Positions 39,001 through 51,919 of a stretch of 64,000 bases of DNA are shown here, one piece after another (the stretch's first letter is position 1; every line of letters starts with the position of its first letter). The stretch is from Rostratula benghalensis (Eukaryota > Chordata > Aves > Charadriiformes > Rostratulidae). The notes beneath the pieces are model-generated. The model worked only from the letters and a program-made list of their open reading frames with translations. It searched no databases and was not told the origin of the DNA. The stretch is taken from NCBI GenBank assembly GCA_013399305.1, contig VXAI01000163.1, positions 1,738,782-1,802,781 on the forward strand, written 5' to 3'. A program made the translations under genes and the position numbers.

Positions 39001-40959
39001 GAAAGAAAGAATCTTTCAAGTAATCATTGTTATTATTAATAGCATGTGATGCTCCCCCATCATGGAAACACTGGAGGTTTTAAGACTAGATTGGACTTGA
39101 AAAATTGTGAGATCTTGCATGACGTGAGCTACAGATACAGATACAGATTGCATTAAGCCAATCACGACTGTCTGAACTGCTGTAAATATTGTAGGAAGAT
39201 AATTCGGTCTTGATTTAAAGCCTTATAGTTTGACATACACAGAACAATTTAAATAATCTCTCAGGCACATGTATTGACATATTTTAATGTAGATACAAAC
39301 ACTTTATGGGATCACACATCAAGAAAATGCACAACTGAATTGCATGAGCTACCGTTGCTAGCTTGTATCTTTGAACATTTGGAAAGTAGAAGGTAGGTAG
39401 CTGTGGTGTAAGTCAATAGAAATACAGAAAGGCAATATAATCCTCTCACCAGCCTTAAGTAGCAAACAGGACACTACCGTAACTTGCAACTTTTGAAGAT
39501 TATACACTTCCATTTAGAGCAACTGTATTTCTAGGCCATATGGTTGCTGGAGATAAGGACAGAAAGGTGAAAAGAATCAAAGGAAACTTTGGATCTCAGT
39601 CTCGCCCAAAAAGTAAGGCACAGTCTCCTACAAATACGAAATGGAAAGAACACGTTTTGGGCTAATGACAGTACATGGGTACCACAGCAGCAACAAATCC
39701 AGAAAGCTCTCATGCTTGCAGACCTACAGGAGAAATTCAGGGAAACATCCATGGAGGAGGATGAGGTCACTGTAAGCTGGTAAATCAAAATGTTGAAATT
39801 GTTTCATATCACATTCCCAGACTTTTTGTTTGATCTCTCCCCTTCTCATTCAGTCTCCTATTTCTCTTCAGTGACAGAATACAGTACCGACCACAGCCGA
39901 GACCTGGGGAGGGGGGTGCATCACCGGCACACAGTGCTCTCACATGATTTTTGGCAGGAAGAGGTGCGGTGGCACCTGCGTGAGGGGAGAGGAGGGAAGG
40001 GATCTGGCTGCTCCTTTAAAGCCAGATGGTGGGCTGATGAGAGTCGTCTGTAAGCTGGGATGTGGCAACATAAAAAGGGCATCAATCTTTAGGGTAAGAC
40101 ATATGCAATGTCTTGTTTATCTAGGGGAGAATGCTGGTATATTTATAATAATGCACTCAAAACTCCCTCTACAATTTCTTCAATAACATGCATTCAATTT
40201 AACAGGGGGGATGGTAAAGAGGTGGGTTCAGAAGAGACAAAATATGCCTACCATGAATCTGCAGCAGAATCTACATTTTTGAACTAATGTCTCATGCTTT
40301 CATTTATAACAACAAACTTCCTCAACTAAATCTCAGTGCTGTTCAATTTACTAGAAAAATAATATTCCGGTTGAAAAAACAGCAGATGGGCAAACAAGGT
40401 AAAGGGCATTTAATTTCAGTTGCCTCTCCTCCATGCCAACACACTACTTTGAAGGGACTGCGAGTGTGGGAGGGGAACATATGTGCATGTGGATTGTGCA
40501 TCTCAGAGAATATTTGCTGCTGGAACGTAATCTCTCCTGTCTTTCCTCTTTCTTTCCACAATAGCTCAAACGTATATTCACACGCTGGGTGCTTCTGCAG
40601 AGTTATATGTGGATGTACACTAGCAAATGGACAGTCTCAGTCCTGCATGCAAACAGTGATCACAGAACTTTTCCACCAAAAGCCGTGTCAACCTTAAGGC
40701 TTTAGAAACAGATTAGAATCTGCTCAAAGTGCAGATGGAAATAAATGTATTTTTCAGCTGCACTCCAGAAGTTGCTTGAACCTTGCTGCAGTCCAAACCA
40801 GGGCTTTGAATGGTTCTGGTTTTGGTAGGTCTTAGCAAATACAGACAGAGCCTGCTGCCATTTAAAATAGCCACTGATCAAGTCAGAAAATCAGAGTACC
40901 AACACTCTTGGACCTGACAATAATGTTTCTGTATCTAAGGATGCAAGTGCAAGAGGGCA

Positions 40960-43492
40960 CTATTAATATCAAAGCATGAGACTATGGAAAGAGAACTGAT
41001 CTGGGTGAAGTTCTGATACTGTCTTGGGGAGAATTTTGTGGTACCTCTGGAAAGTAACTCTATCATCAAGATGAATCTGTCACAACAGCTTGGACTTCTG
41101 GAAGAGATGAGGGCAACCTAGAAACCCACCTTCATAGACAAAGAACTTAACACCGATGCTGAAAATCTGAAACAAGGGATGCAGGAGAATATATAGCATA
41201 GTCTTCAAATTCTACATGCAGCATCTCCAGCATCAGGCAAGAAACTGAAAATGCTCTGTAAAGAATGTGAAAGTGATGGAGCGAGAAAGTATAGCACCAT
41301 GGTTGATAAGCAAATGACAGACTCAAATAGGTACTAAATAGACCTTAATACAGTTTAAGGACATACCTTTTCCCTTTAGCTTAAGTGGGTACTCCAAAAC
41401 AAGTACTCACTGTATCAGAGTTGGAGTGGACCAATATAACACACCGATCTGAAACTTACGACAACTTACCCTTTCTGTGATTTACAACATTGTCTTTTGT
41501 GGTGGTGAGACCAGGAGCCCTGTAACAAAGACAGCCACCACAACATCGATCCTGGTCTGTGCTACAGAGCGTAGACCTTGAAAGAAAGGTGGTGTACAGT
41601 ATGCAAATCTTCCCATGCTTAGTCTGAGTGGTCAGCTGCAATTGTTGAGGCAGCAGGATGATACAAAGCCTCTGACCCCTAGTAAGGTATGTTGAAAACA
41701 GGCTTCTCCTTGAAGCTAGAAAAAGAGACCTGCCAGTCCTGGGAAGAGATCCAGAAAGGAGACCAGCAGATACCTGTGTGCCTTTATAGGGACAAGCAGA
41801 CTGAGTTCAGGATAGATTTGTTATATTGCATACAGGTTACAGACACCATCAGTAAACGGTTTAAAATCTTACCTTTTGAAGAAATAGGTACAGACAGTCT
41901 ACACGTCTCCCTCTCTCCTGTATGCAGTGGTTTTGTCTGGGATAGAGTTAATTTTCCTCATCGTAGCTGCTATGGGGCCATGTTTTGGATTTGTGCTGAG
42001 AACAGTGTTGCTAGTACAGGGATGTTTTACCTACTGCCAAGCAGTGCTTATGCAGAGTCAATGCTTTTTCTGCTCCTCGCACCACCCTGCCGGGAGTAGG
42101 CTGGAGGTGCACAAGGACTTGGAGAAGAGACAGCCAGCACAGCTGACCCCAGCTGACCACGGGGATATATATATGTGTGACATCATGCTCACTATATAGA
42201 GCTGGGGAAGAAGAAGGGCGGGGGGCATGTTCAAAGTGATAGCATTTTGTCTTTCCAAGAACTGTTACGTGAGATGGAGCCACAACACCGGATACAGTCA
42301 AAAACTTGAGTAGAAATTCAGTCAAGAACAGCAGTGTATTCAGAGGGATAAAATCATACCTGACAAACAACTACGACAGTCTGCAGGTCTAACACTGCAA
42401 TCAGGCTGAGGACCACATGTGTGCCCCTAGATTATCCCAGACCACCTGACACTCTGAGGATGCAGCGATCTCCATGACTGAGAAGCAGAATGAAGAATTT
42501 AAACTTCCAACTGATCTAGCCTTTTATCACTGATCCTTTCAGCTACGACAAGGGAAGAAGTAGTTACCTGAAATGATGTAGTTGAATCCGGCATAGTACT
42601 TGTAACAGCCAGAGAGACCCCAGGATCAGTGAGCAATGAAGAATACACGTCAGGCCATGAGATGGCTCTTATGGGGATCTGCCACCCACTTTATGGTGAA
42701 CCTTGGTGTTGCTGGAGTTTGTCACCAACTTTAGTTCCCCCAAGAGTTTTAGAAGCCGAGACAGAGATTCAGGAGGCAGTCTTAGCATCACTGGTGCCAA
42801 GTACGGAGATAGCCAAGTCAGTTCCGCTAGTCCTAACAGATGCAATGACAGTGTTGGTGGAGCTGATGTACCTAGGACCCAGACTGCTGTGACAAGCAGA
42901 GAACTGCTGCAACAGATAAAGAAGAATACAAACGCTTACAGCACTTCATATTGGCCTTCAGTGGCTGAACTGGTTCTGGGGATGACCAAATCAGAAGCCT
43001 CTGTGGTAATCACAAGGATCTGAGAAGACTTGACTTTACCAGTCTGGAAGGGAGAAGACAGAAAGACTTTCTTGGGATGGCTTTCTTAGGAGGATGGCTA
43101 GTGGTAGATCAAAACCAAAGCAGTCAGATTCGGCTGTATGCTTTCCAACTCATGACACTTACTGGGTCTGCTATCAGAGAAAGCTTTCACTGCCTTCTCA
43201 AGGAGGAATTTTCTGTAGTTCAAGCTCACCATCAGGTTTTAAAGAACACCACATGGAGCACTCGTTGGAAACAAACTAATGAAACCCTGCACGTGTGCTA
43301 GAAGATGAAATGCAACCCCAAAGCAGGGGTACACACAGGGTGTAAAAGAGCCATAGCAGATATCATGAAAGCAGAAGAGAAGAGCAGCTTCTCCTACTGA
43401 AAATTCATAGCAGCAATTGGGAAGCTGAGGGAAAATGAAATGCCACAAGAATTATCCATACTCACTGAGCAGGAAGGTGAGGATGACCCCTA
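40960..43492 (+). pseudogene. Possible decayed coding region of unknown origin, interrupted by an LTR
   Basis: Several stretches on the plus strand look like old coding sequence. At 40960-41337 a single frame of 126 codons has only three internal stops and a protein-like composition (for example LSQQLGLLEEMRAT and DKELNTDAENLKQGM). At 41689-41920 a frame includes KLEKETCQSWEEIQKGDQ. At 43077-43490 a frame contains ADIMKAEEKSS and IGKLRENEMPQELS with scattered stops. The LTR copy at 41919 sits in the middle. I do not recognise the protein. It could be a retropseudogene, internal parts of an old transposable element, or chance. Boundaries and frames are tentative. Confidence 0.25.
41919..42283 (+). 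mobile_element. Avian endogenous-retrovirus-type LTR, 3'-truncated
   Basis: The sequence starts near TGTATGCAGTGGTTTTG, continues with GGGATAGAGTTAATTTTC and TGTTTTGGATTTGTGCTGAG, and has a TATA-like CACTATATAGAGC before a GA-rich stretch. I recall this arrangement as a common bird LTR. A related copy lies in opposite orientation at 53330. No internal viral gene was recognised next to it. Orientation is inferred from the TATA-like motif and is antisense to HIVEP1. The end is approximate. Confidence 0.75.
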
Positions 43493-46400
43493 ACAAACAG
43501 GTTTTTGGCCTCAACTGGCAGGCCCATGTGAATATCCATAACCTGAATGTATTCGTGGACTATCACTCAAAAAACAAATTTAAAAATTATGTCTTCCAGT
43601 TGCAACTTTATACTAAATAACCAAAGTCTGCAAACTTGAAAACTCATTTACTATCTCCTCTGTGCTTAATAGAGACCTATTCCAATTTGCACTTAATTGG
43701 ATTGCTACAGCTAATGGCAAAATGAGGTGTTAAATACATATCTTTTAGCAGTCAATTATATTTAACTTAAATCCCACACATGTATAAAGTTATGACTGAT
43801 CAGTGCACAATGCTAGTCAGCAGAAACACAGATGATTAAAGTTATGAAAAATTCTTCCTTGCAAATATGCTGTGCCACTGACAGCTCTGGTACTGATAGA
43901 GCAGTAGTTAATATAAATTCCACAAAATTACATTCCCTCTTTATTTTAGATAGGGAATGAACAAATCTAAAGTGATCTAGACGAATTAAAAGACCAAATA
44001 CATGAATGAAGAAGAAAAAAACCCACACAACCATATTTTATGTGAATATGTACACGCTGGAATGTGATTTAAAATAACTTATGTGGCTATGCACACATTT
44101 TTGTTTACTTGTTTAGCTCAAAACTATATTTTTCTTTTTTTCAGTGGCCTTAAGATTCTAAAGCTTCAAATAAATACTTTAATTACTTCGTATTAGCAAG
44201 AAATCTACCCATTCAGACCTTTAAGAAACAGGAAAAAAAAGGGCAGAGAACATTTTTCATTTGAAAAGAGTAGCCTTATTATCTCAGTTATTTCTGTATC
44301 CATTTTCTATGTAGAAATTTATTTTTCAATTGTCAGCCTTATAAATTTAGATTAGGAGTCAAAAATTAAGTGATGATCCTCTTTGACTTCTGAGTTGCTG
44401 AAAGCCAAGTGCTACCATCACATAAATCTTTGCAACCCCATCCTTTTCAGAGTACACCATGAGAAGTTTTCTTCCTTTGCACAGAGGTGTTACTGGGCCA
44501 CACATGAGAACAAATGCCTGAAAGCAGAGGTTAGCTCATCTTCAGCTCATCCCAAAGGAATAATTCAGACCAATATTACTTCTGCAAGACCAACAGCAAC
44601 ACCAGCAGACAGCAACACCTCACACAAGTGTCTTATGTTTGGATGACAGCACCACTTATCTGTGTTGCACTAAACGAAACCACGTCAAACTATTTAGCAG
44701 GCGGTCTGGTTCGTTGAAAGGTCTTTATAGGTGTTTGAAGGACTGCTATTACCACCTAGACAGTTGTGCTTTTGTTTTTGGTTTTTTTCCTTTTCCACCT
44801 TTTACAAATACATAGAGCAACATCACAGTCCTGGTGCCCACAGAAGGCAGTTTGTATCAAACCGTCCCTTGAAAAGCTAAACCAGTCATGAGTTTGGAGA
44901 AAAGAATGCTGAGCAGGACACAGACAAGGTTCGTAAAATCACAAAGGCAGTGGATAAGGGAATGGAGAACTGGTGTTTAACAAGTCATACAATGCTTGAA
45001 CTGGAGGACACCTGTTGAAACCAGTCAGAAATTGAAAAAGAAAGGTAAAATAATATACTTTTTAATGTAATTAGTAGTGAACTTCTGCAGTTTGCTGCCA
45101 GACTACGCTGAAAGCAGACAGCATTTAATCAAAGGATTAATGGATAACAGGTCCAAAAATGCCTAGCTACTAAAGAAACAGGGCAAACATCCCTACTCTA
45201 ATGTCCATGGACAGCATGAGGGGAATGGACTGCAATGTGGCCAGTCTTACGTGCTGCCCTTAAACAGTACGTCCTTTTGCCTCCGTTGAAGGCAGAATGC
45301 TGGGCCAGATGGACCCTACTGAGATCTGCTCAGATATTTCTGATGCTCCAGTCTTCAAAAAGTTTTGAAGTTCATTGTTTCAAAACAAACTTTGATTCCA
45401 GGACAGAGCACCAGCAATTTACGATGGTGATCACAGATGTGTCATAGGCCAGAACAACATCTCCCTACTACAAGAGGTGAATGCCTACACGGAACAAGAG
45501 AAAGCACTGACACGGGGTATGCTTAGAGGAAAACATCTCAAGCCAAATGTGGCAGCCCGTCAGGGGCATGGCTTCTGCTGCTCCATATCCACAGGTCAAA
45601 CCTGTAGTGAGACTGAACATGTTTTTCCAACAGGCACATGTACACAAAGCACACATAGACTTCACATACATATATATATCTCTGGCTGGACATCGAGATC
45701 CCAGACACTGAAGAGCACTCACAGCATCCTTCTGTTTCCCACTGCAGAAGTCCATTAATGGAAAAATATCTATGTGTCCACAGTGTACCCCTCCAGCAGC
45801 CAGGCTCAGATACTCAGTCTGCCCAGTAGCCATCCCCCAGTAGGCTTAATCTCCCCAGTTGCTACCACCTGGACATACAAGCCCTTGAGGCTGCAGGCAG
45901 GCAGACACATGCAAAAAGCTGGTCCATCTGTGTTCTCACCCTCACCTTACAGACACAAAGCTGCTCTCACACCCAGAGCTGACCTTTAGAGACCACCACA
46001 CCCATCCTGGCCCTCAACTCATTTGACCTATTTGCTGTCTTGTCCAGCTTGATCCTTGCTAACAATCACAAGTTCATCCACACTCCCACACTTGCTCCAG
46101 TTGCTGCACCACAGACCCCCAGGCACACATAGGTAGTAATGATCCCCTCACTGGAAACAGTTGAAGGTGGAGTTTAATGATGAATTTAATGAGGAGACAG
46201 GACAGATGGTGCTGGTCAGCAGCAGGGCATCACCAGATAAGCATCCTGGCCAGCCCCTGCTAAAATGCAAACAGACCCTTTTATTCTGTTATTCCTCTAC
46301 TTCCCACATTTGTTCCTCCCCAGATCATTTAAGCGCCTCCCTCTTCCCACCTTTGGTTCCTCCTCTAGGCATCCCATAACACAGATTGTGCATTCCCCAG

Positions 46401-47260
46401 AAGCTTTTCCCCTGCATCCCTAAACATGTCCTTACACCTTCAATCAGCAATGCCCTTAGTCCAGACAGCAACCCAGAGAGCTGCTCCCAGTGGCTCAAGG
46501 TGATGGGCTTCAGGCCTGAACGTCGCTGGGACAGCCCAGGGAGGGGACTGGACAGGGTCCCTCTTTTTCTGCGTCCTTAACTTGAGTTTCCACCTGCCCC
46601 TGTGCTCATTCTGAGCTTGTGGACATGCATGGTTGTCCTGTGATGGGCCCGGGAATAGCCCATCAAGGTGTTGTTTGGGCTCCCCTCACCAATGTCTCTC
46701 TGGGCTCCTCCGTGGGTGCGCAGATGAGCTTTATCACACAAGCAAACAGGTACCACCACAGTCAGCCAGCCTTGAAATGCAATGACTTTCCACCAGCTTT
46801 CTAAGCTCTAACACACAGATTGAATCTGTCACAGGTCGTCTGTTTCTTAAAATAACCTGTGATGATCAATCCCCCTTCAGCATCTGTTAGAAATCATCAC
46901 ATACTGCTTGCCATAAATCAAATGTGGTTATTAATGATTAGGCAAATCATATAATGAACCAAAGGGTTAGTGCAGGCTGTAGTCAGTAACTTGTGCACGT
47001 CCCTAATGCTACAGCTTCACCCATCTCATCAAGGTCAATGCAGCTACTCAAGTGGTTAAAACAAAGCCCTTGTGTCTCAGCAGAATCAGGGTGTTACAGA
47101 TCACAGCCCCTGATCCTCAGACAGACATGCCCGGGGTCTCATCCAGCACCTGGCCCAATGGAGTCTTTTCATGCATGCAGGAAAGCTTTGGATCAGCCTC
47201 TAGAAACACAATGCATTAATTTTTTTTTTTTCCATTTAATTTTTCGGGTTTGTTTATTAC

Positions 47261-47314
47261 CTCTCTGTTGGTCTTCTGTTCCATTAAGTTGTTTCTGTGC
47301 TTCTTCAATTTTGT
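47261..47314 (-). CDS. HIVEP1: HIVEP1 coding exon 3 (54 bp, N-terminal DKIEEAQK segment)
   Basis: This small exon is too short to stand out as an ORF and was found by protein similarity. On the minus strand it follows a good acceptor (TTTCTTGCAG) and ends at GAGAG before the donor GTAATA. It encodes 17 whole codons plus split codons at both ends: an Asp completed from the previous exon (phase 1) and a Glu completed by the giant exon. The peptide reads DKIEEAQKQLNGTEDQQR. Human HIVEP1 has an 18-residue segment of the same length at residues 14-31, starting DKIEEAQK. Phase and length both match, which makes chance similarity unlikely. The segment is polar and probably helical; no function is known to me. 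Confidence 0.92.
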
Positions 47315-48358
47315 CTGCAAGAAAGAGAAATCATTATTAAAATACATATATAAAGCCCCCAAGATTTTAGAAAGTCATTTACTGAAATCTGTCTTGAGCT
47401 ATCTGCTTATGTTTAGGAGTGATACCATTCACACGTAAATATGCAGTACATTATGAGTAATATGGTCATATAAAATTTTATTGTGTTTTACCAGCAAGGC
47501 TATTGACATGTTAAATTGCACGGAACTGCAGCAAGAAAAGCTCTGGCATTGGAACTGCAGTCAAAAGCTAATCCCGCCGTAGTTTCATACCATCTGTAAT
47601 AATTTATACAGTCAGGGGACTCTTTGGAATAGGTATTATGGTGCATCACAGAGCATTTTAATACCCTTTTGAAAAAATGCTGTTAGAACAAGACAATGCG
47701 GCATGAAACACAAGGATACAAAGAGCAAACAGGATTTGGTACATTAAGTAGCAGAGCTGATACTCTCACATGGGAGTAGCGGGGAGTGAGCAGTAGCCCC
47801 GTGGCTTGTTCCTCTGTGAAACTACCCAAAAATCCCTCACAGTGCAATTTAGAACAAAACTGGATTCACCCTGAATGTCTCTGACTGTGCCAGTACAATT
47901 CTGGAAATAACAGACTTCTCAGCTGCCATATGCAGAAGGAGGAGGAAAGCTCTACACAGTCCTCACCTCACTCCTCACATGCGTGGTGGCTGTTACTTAG
48001 TCTGACTTTTACGTCTAGAAACACAAAGTTTCTAGAAAATGATCTTTTCTTCATCAGACTTTTAAATCAGTAGGTTTAAATGACTTCCCTAATATTTATA
48101 AGCTGAACCACTCAAGTATGTTGGAACCATTTGTTCACAGTTGAAGTCTGAAATTGTTTTCCAATTATTTTCTCAGTAGGATGAAAACATTGTAACTGAA
48201 ACAAATCCTTCTCACAGGTTCTAAGATAGAGTTTTGTTCAGCAGCTCAGTCCAGTTCTCTGTTTCTGCCTTTCAAAAACAGTAGCAGGTTCCCTTCCTCA
48301 CCAAAGCTCAATCATTTCTCTCCCATACACTGGCCCAAAGAATGCACCAAAGAGAGAA

Positions 48359-48763
48359 TAACAGAGAACAAACCTTATGAGGAGAGGCTGGAGGAGCTGG
48401 GGTTGTTCAGCCTAGAGAGAAGGAGTCTGAGGGGAGACCCAATTGCTCTCTACAACTCCCTGAAAGGAGTTTGTAGAGTCGGGGGTCGGTCTCTTCTCCC
48501 AAGTCAGGGGTGATAGGACAAAAGAAAATGGCCTCAAGTTGCTCCAGGGAGGTTCAGATTGGATATCAGGGAAAATTTTTCATCTGAAAGGGATATTAAG
48601 CCTTGGAACAGGCTGTCCAGGGAAGTGGCTGAGGCACCATCCCTGGAGGTATTTAAAAGTCACGGTGACATAGTGCTTAGTGACATGGTTTAGTGATGTT
48701 TTTTTGATGGTTGGACTAGATGATCTTAAAGGTCCCTTCCAACCTAGACTATTCTATGATTCT
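48359..48763 (+). mobile_element. CR1 LINE 3' end copy (about 400 bp)
   Basis: Typical avian CR1 in sense orientation. It runs from GAGGAGAGGCTGGAGGAGCT through CCTGGAGGTATTTAAAAG and GGTTGGACTAGATGATCTTA to the tail CTATTCTATGATTCTAG. It is 5'-truncated, as most CR1 copies are, and lies about 1 kb upstream of HIVEP1 exon 3 in the direction of transcription, inserted antisense to the gene. Confidence 0.94.
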
Positions 48764-51145
48764 AGAACATTTCATAGAGATGCAGAGTGGGCAGACTCCC
48801 AGAGCTGGAGCAAATGGAACTGCAAATGACAAAGACTACCACCACAATTTTAAAAGCCAAACTTCTCCCTTGTTCCCCTGAGGTTAGTGAGACATACATT
48901 ATATATTTAAAGAGAAGTTTTTATACACAGTCTCTTTTGTACTGACTTACTGGCTGCTAAAGACAAGTGACTCAAAGAGAACAACCCTCCACTAGATCTT
49001 CACCAACCCAGTTACACAGGCTTATTTTAAACAATGAAGATTTGATACTTAACATCTTTGTGGATTTCAGCTTCCGCTGAAATACTGCATGTTATCTATA
49101 CTTTTTTTTGTTGTTGTTGTTATTACAGAAAGGGCTGTAAATAACCATTTCTAACACAAATAAGAGGAAACATAAACAAAGTATCTTTTATATACATGTG
49201 CCACTAGTGCTATTAGAGAAAAACATATCTAACAATCTTACATTGTTTCCCCACAGGTCATTGCTTTACAGAAAGGTGATGGAATGAGCAACTTACAAAG
49301 TTGCATGAGGTTTGATTAAATACATGAACACACAGGAGAAAAAAAAAAAAAACCATCAACACATTAATCCCGAAAACAGAGCTGCAAGATTTACCAAAAA
49401 GCAACAAGCCATCAAAACCACAGATTGGCTAGAAAACTCATTTCCCTTCTGTTTAGAGATACACCTAACACACAAGAGACAGTGTTTACCTCTTGAGAGG
49501 GTGTAAAAATATTTGTCAACAAAATTTATACTTAAATACACAGACAACTGCAGTTTCATTATTAAAAGAATTACCCTCATATTTCACATAAATGCTACAA
49601 TAAATGTATACATTTAAATTCATGATCATCCTATCTTATAGAGAAATATTACTAAAGTATTTTGGAAGCATGCTACATTAGATATCCTGAAAGATTAAAT
49701 GCTTTGATCTCCTTAGCTGAATTATCTCTCTCTTATTTAAAAAAATTACAAAAAAAAAAAAATTGAGTTCCTATCAGAAATTCCCAACCACATCTTTGTC
49801 AGACTGTAAAGCCCGAACAAGGAAACACAGATAACAGAAATAATAACTCGGTAAACATATGCTTGGTCCACAGCCAGAAAGCCTCCTGTACTTCCTGCAT
49901 CTCCTGAATAAGTTTCCCCAGTGAATTATATTTGTTGCACATATGTCTTCCTTCCTAGAGAGCGTTGTACAGAATACTTTCGAACATCACAAATACCAAA
50001 TTTTTTTAAAAAAATATAGATAGAAAAAAATAAATCAGTGTTGGTTCTCCGTGTTGGTTCTGGAAACTGAGACATTGATTTTGATCACAGAATCATACAG
50101 AATTTTGACTGGAAATAAGGCACGAGTATTAACATGGGTCTGCCTGCTAAACGTTTGATTGAGGACTACATCCCCAGAACCACCTGTCACAGCTACCTGC
50201 TCTTCTTATTGCACCAAGGGAGGTTTAACACTGTTGACCAAAAGTGGTGGCAGCTGCTTCCCAGCCTACCAGCAGGTAGGAAGTGCAGGCAGCCAACCAC
50301 TCACCCCAGTGACACCAAAACACAGCACCCCCAACCCCCCACCGGCTCCTCCAACAGCTCCCAACAATAACTTGCTAACTAACATCAAATTTATAAATTT
50401 ATCCGGTTATTGTCTCATTAACATTTTGAGGCAAATTATTCCACACAATGTACCGTACTCTGTCATGATTATACTATAGATTCTCTAATGGTACACACCT
50501 TTGAAAACCCTTTATAAACAAAAATGCATTACACAAAAATCAGCTGCAAAACCCAGGAGGAACTAAAAACTGCTGCCAAAAATATTATCTGATCCAATAC
50601 TCACTTGGTTTAGTATTATTTTTTGATTTAAACCTGTGGTACTGAAGGTACTGTCTAATCTGAAAATTTTACAAAGGTAGTATTTATCACTGGAGTATTA
50701 TTTACTTCTACTGAGGTAAGAGAAAGTAATTTAACTAATGGAAATTTCTAGTACATGGCAAGCACAGCATCCTCTTGATTTCCCATAAAATGACAGCATA
50801 TTACATATCTTGACAACTAGATTATTACAAGGCCTATCCTAATGTCCCCGACCTTCGGCAGACAACCTTCTGGAACAGCACACATCTAGAAGCAAATGAT
50901 GATGGTGACAGACACTCTCATTTAAGATGGGACGCTTCCCACTAAGTGTTTACTAGATGGGGGTGGGGTGGGGGGTGTGTGTTGGAAAGCAGAACAACAA
51001 TAAAAGACAAAATCTTCCTATGTGCTGCTGTAGAGAGAGGAGATTCCATATAGTAGCAGTGTCACAAGCCACACAGTCAGCTCTTGGTTATCCCAGCCAG
51101 GGGCATACCACAAAAAAGAAAAGTACAGGTAACATCATATAATAG

Positions 51146-51216
51146 TTGTACATATGTATATTCACACACACATGCATACATGCACACACACACTTATCTG
51201 TGTATGTGTATGCATG
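51146..51216. repeat. Imperfect CA/TG-rich alternating tract
   Basis: Alternating purine-pyrimidine sequence with CACACACA and TGTATGTGTATG segments, interrupted by ATGCATAC. It is simple-sequence DNA. Confidence 0.8.
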
Positions 51217-51840
51217 TAAAATAAAAGGAAATAATATGGGTGCAATGGCTTATTCTTACTCAGTTATTAAACCTTTTCGCGTTGTTGTCCAACACTGCCC
51301 TCACAGCAGGTACGGGCTGTGTGGAAATATCATCAAGTTCCTTGGGGTTTTAAATATATAATGTAACTGTGCTTTTTAGGGATGCAAGGAAAGAGATTGG
51401 CACACAGTAAAATATGCCTCTTGTTTTACATGCCTCCTGCCGTGATAGATCATTAAATGGACACCAACAGTCTGAGTTAGATACAGTGGTGCTGTGGTAG
51501 GTTTTTAAATGAAAAAATAAACCAGATTCTCTTATTTTTGTTATTTTCACTGAGAGATATATCCACCACAAACAAAATGTCGTTTATAAAGATTTATTTT
51601 TTTTTTTAAGATATCAACATATACAAACTTAAACATGTTTACACGTACTAGAAATGCATAAGGAATTTTCAACAAAACATATAAAGGCCTTGCTTAGATA
51701 GACAGTTAAGGAAAAAAACCAAAGGTTTAGGAATTTCAGCAAGGAAAGCAGAAATAATGAAAAGTGTACAGTTTGCAAAATATGAAACCAGTAACTCCTG
51801 ACAGCAATCTAAGCTGCAGCAAAATAAATCTTCCAGTTGT

Positions 51841-51919
51841 GGGGTTTGGTTTTGGTTGTGTTTTTGGTTGGTTTTGTTTGTTGTTTTTGGTTTTTTTTTT
51901 TTTTTTAAAAAAAAAAAAA
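51841..51919. repeat. GT-rich tract ending in a T16/A13 inverted repeat
   Basis: G and T only for about 50 bases (GGTTT-type units), then 16 T directly followed by 13 A. The T/A part is a perfect inverted repeat with no spacer. Confidence 0.9.

Larger units (their letters stand above)
28747..47260 (-). other. HIVEP1 intron 3 (about 18.5 kb)
   Basis: GT-AG intron between the 54-bp exon and the giant exon. It contains CR1 fragments near 34490-35310 and 35870-36000, an LTR copy at 41919-42283, and a decayed coding-like zone at about 40960-43492. The stretches 28747-34480, 36010-40950 and 43500-47260 show no recognisable exon or RNA gene. Confidence 0.85.

Noticed and set aside
39058..39105. Possible CR1 remnant (CTGGAGGTTTTAAGACTAGA)
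   Set aside because: Only about 40 bases resemble CR1 and neither edge shows the terminal repeat, so it was not listed as a feature.
45468..46580. Cluster of open frames in a CA-rich and C-rich stretch
   Set aside because: Low-complexity composition and frames on both strands; no protein family was recognised.
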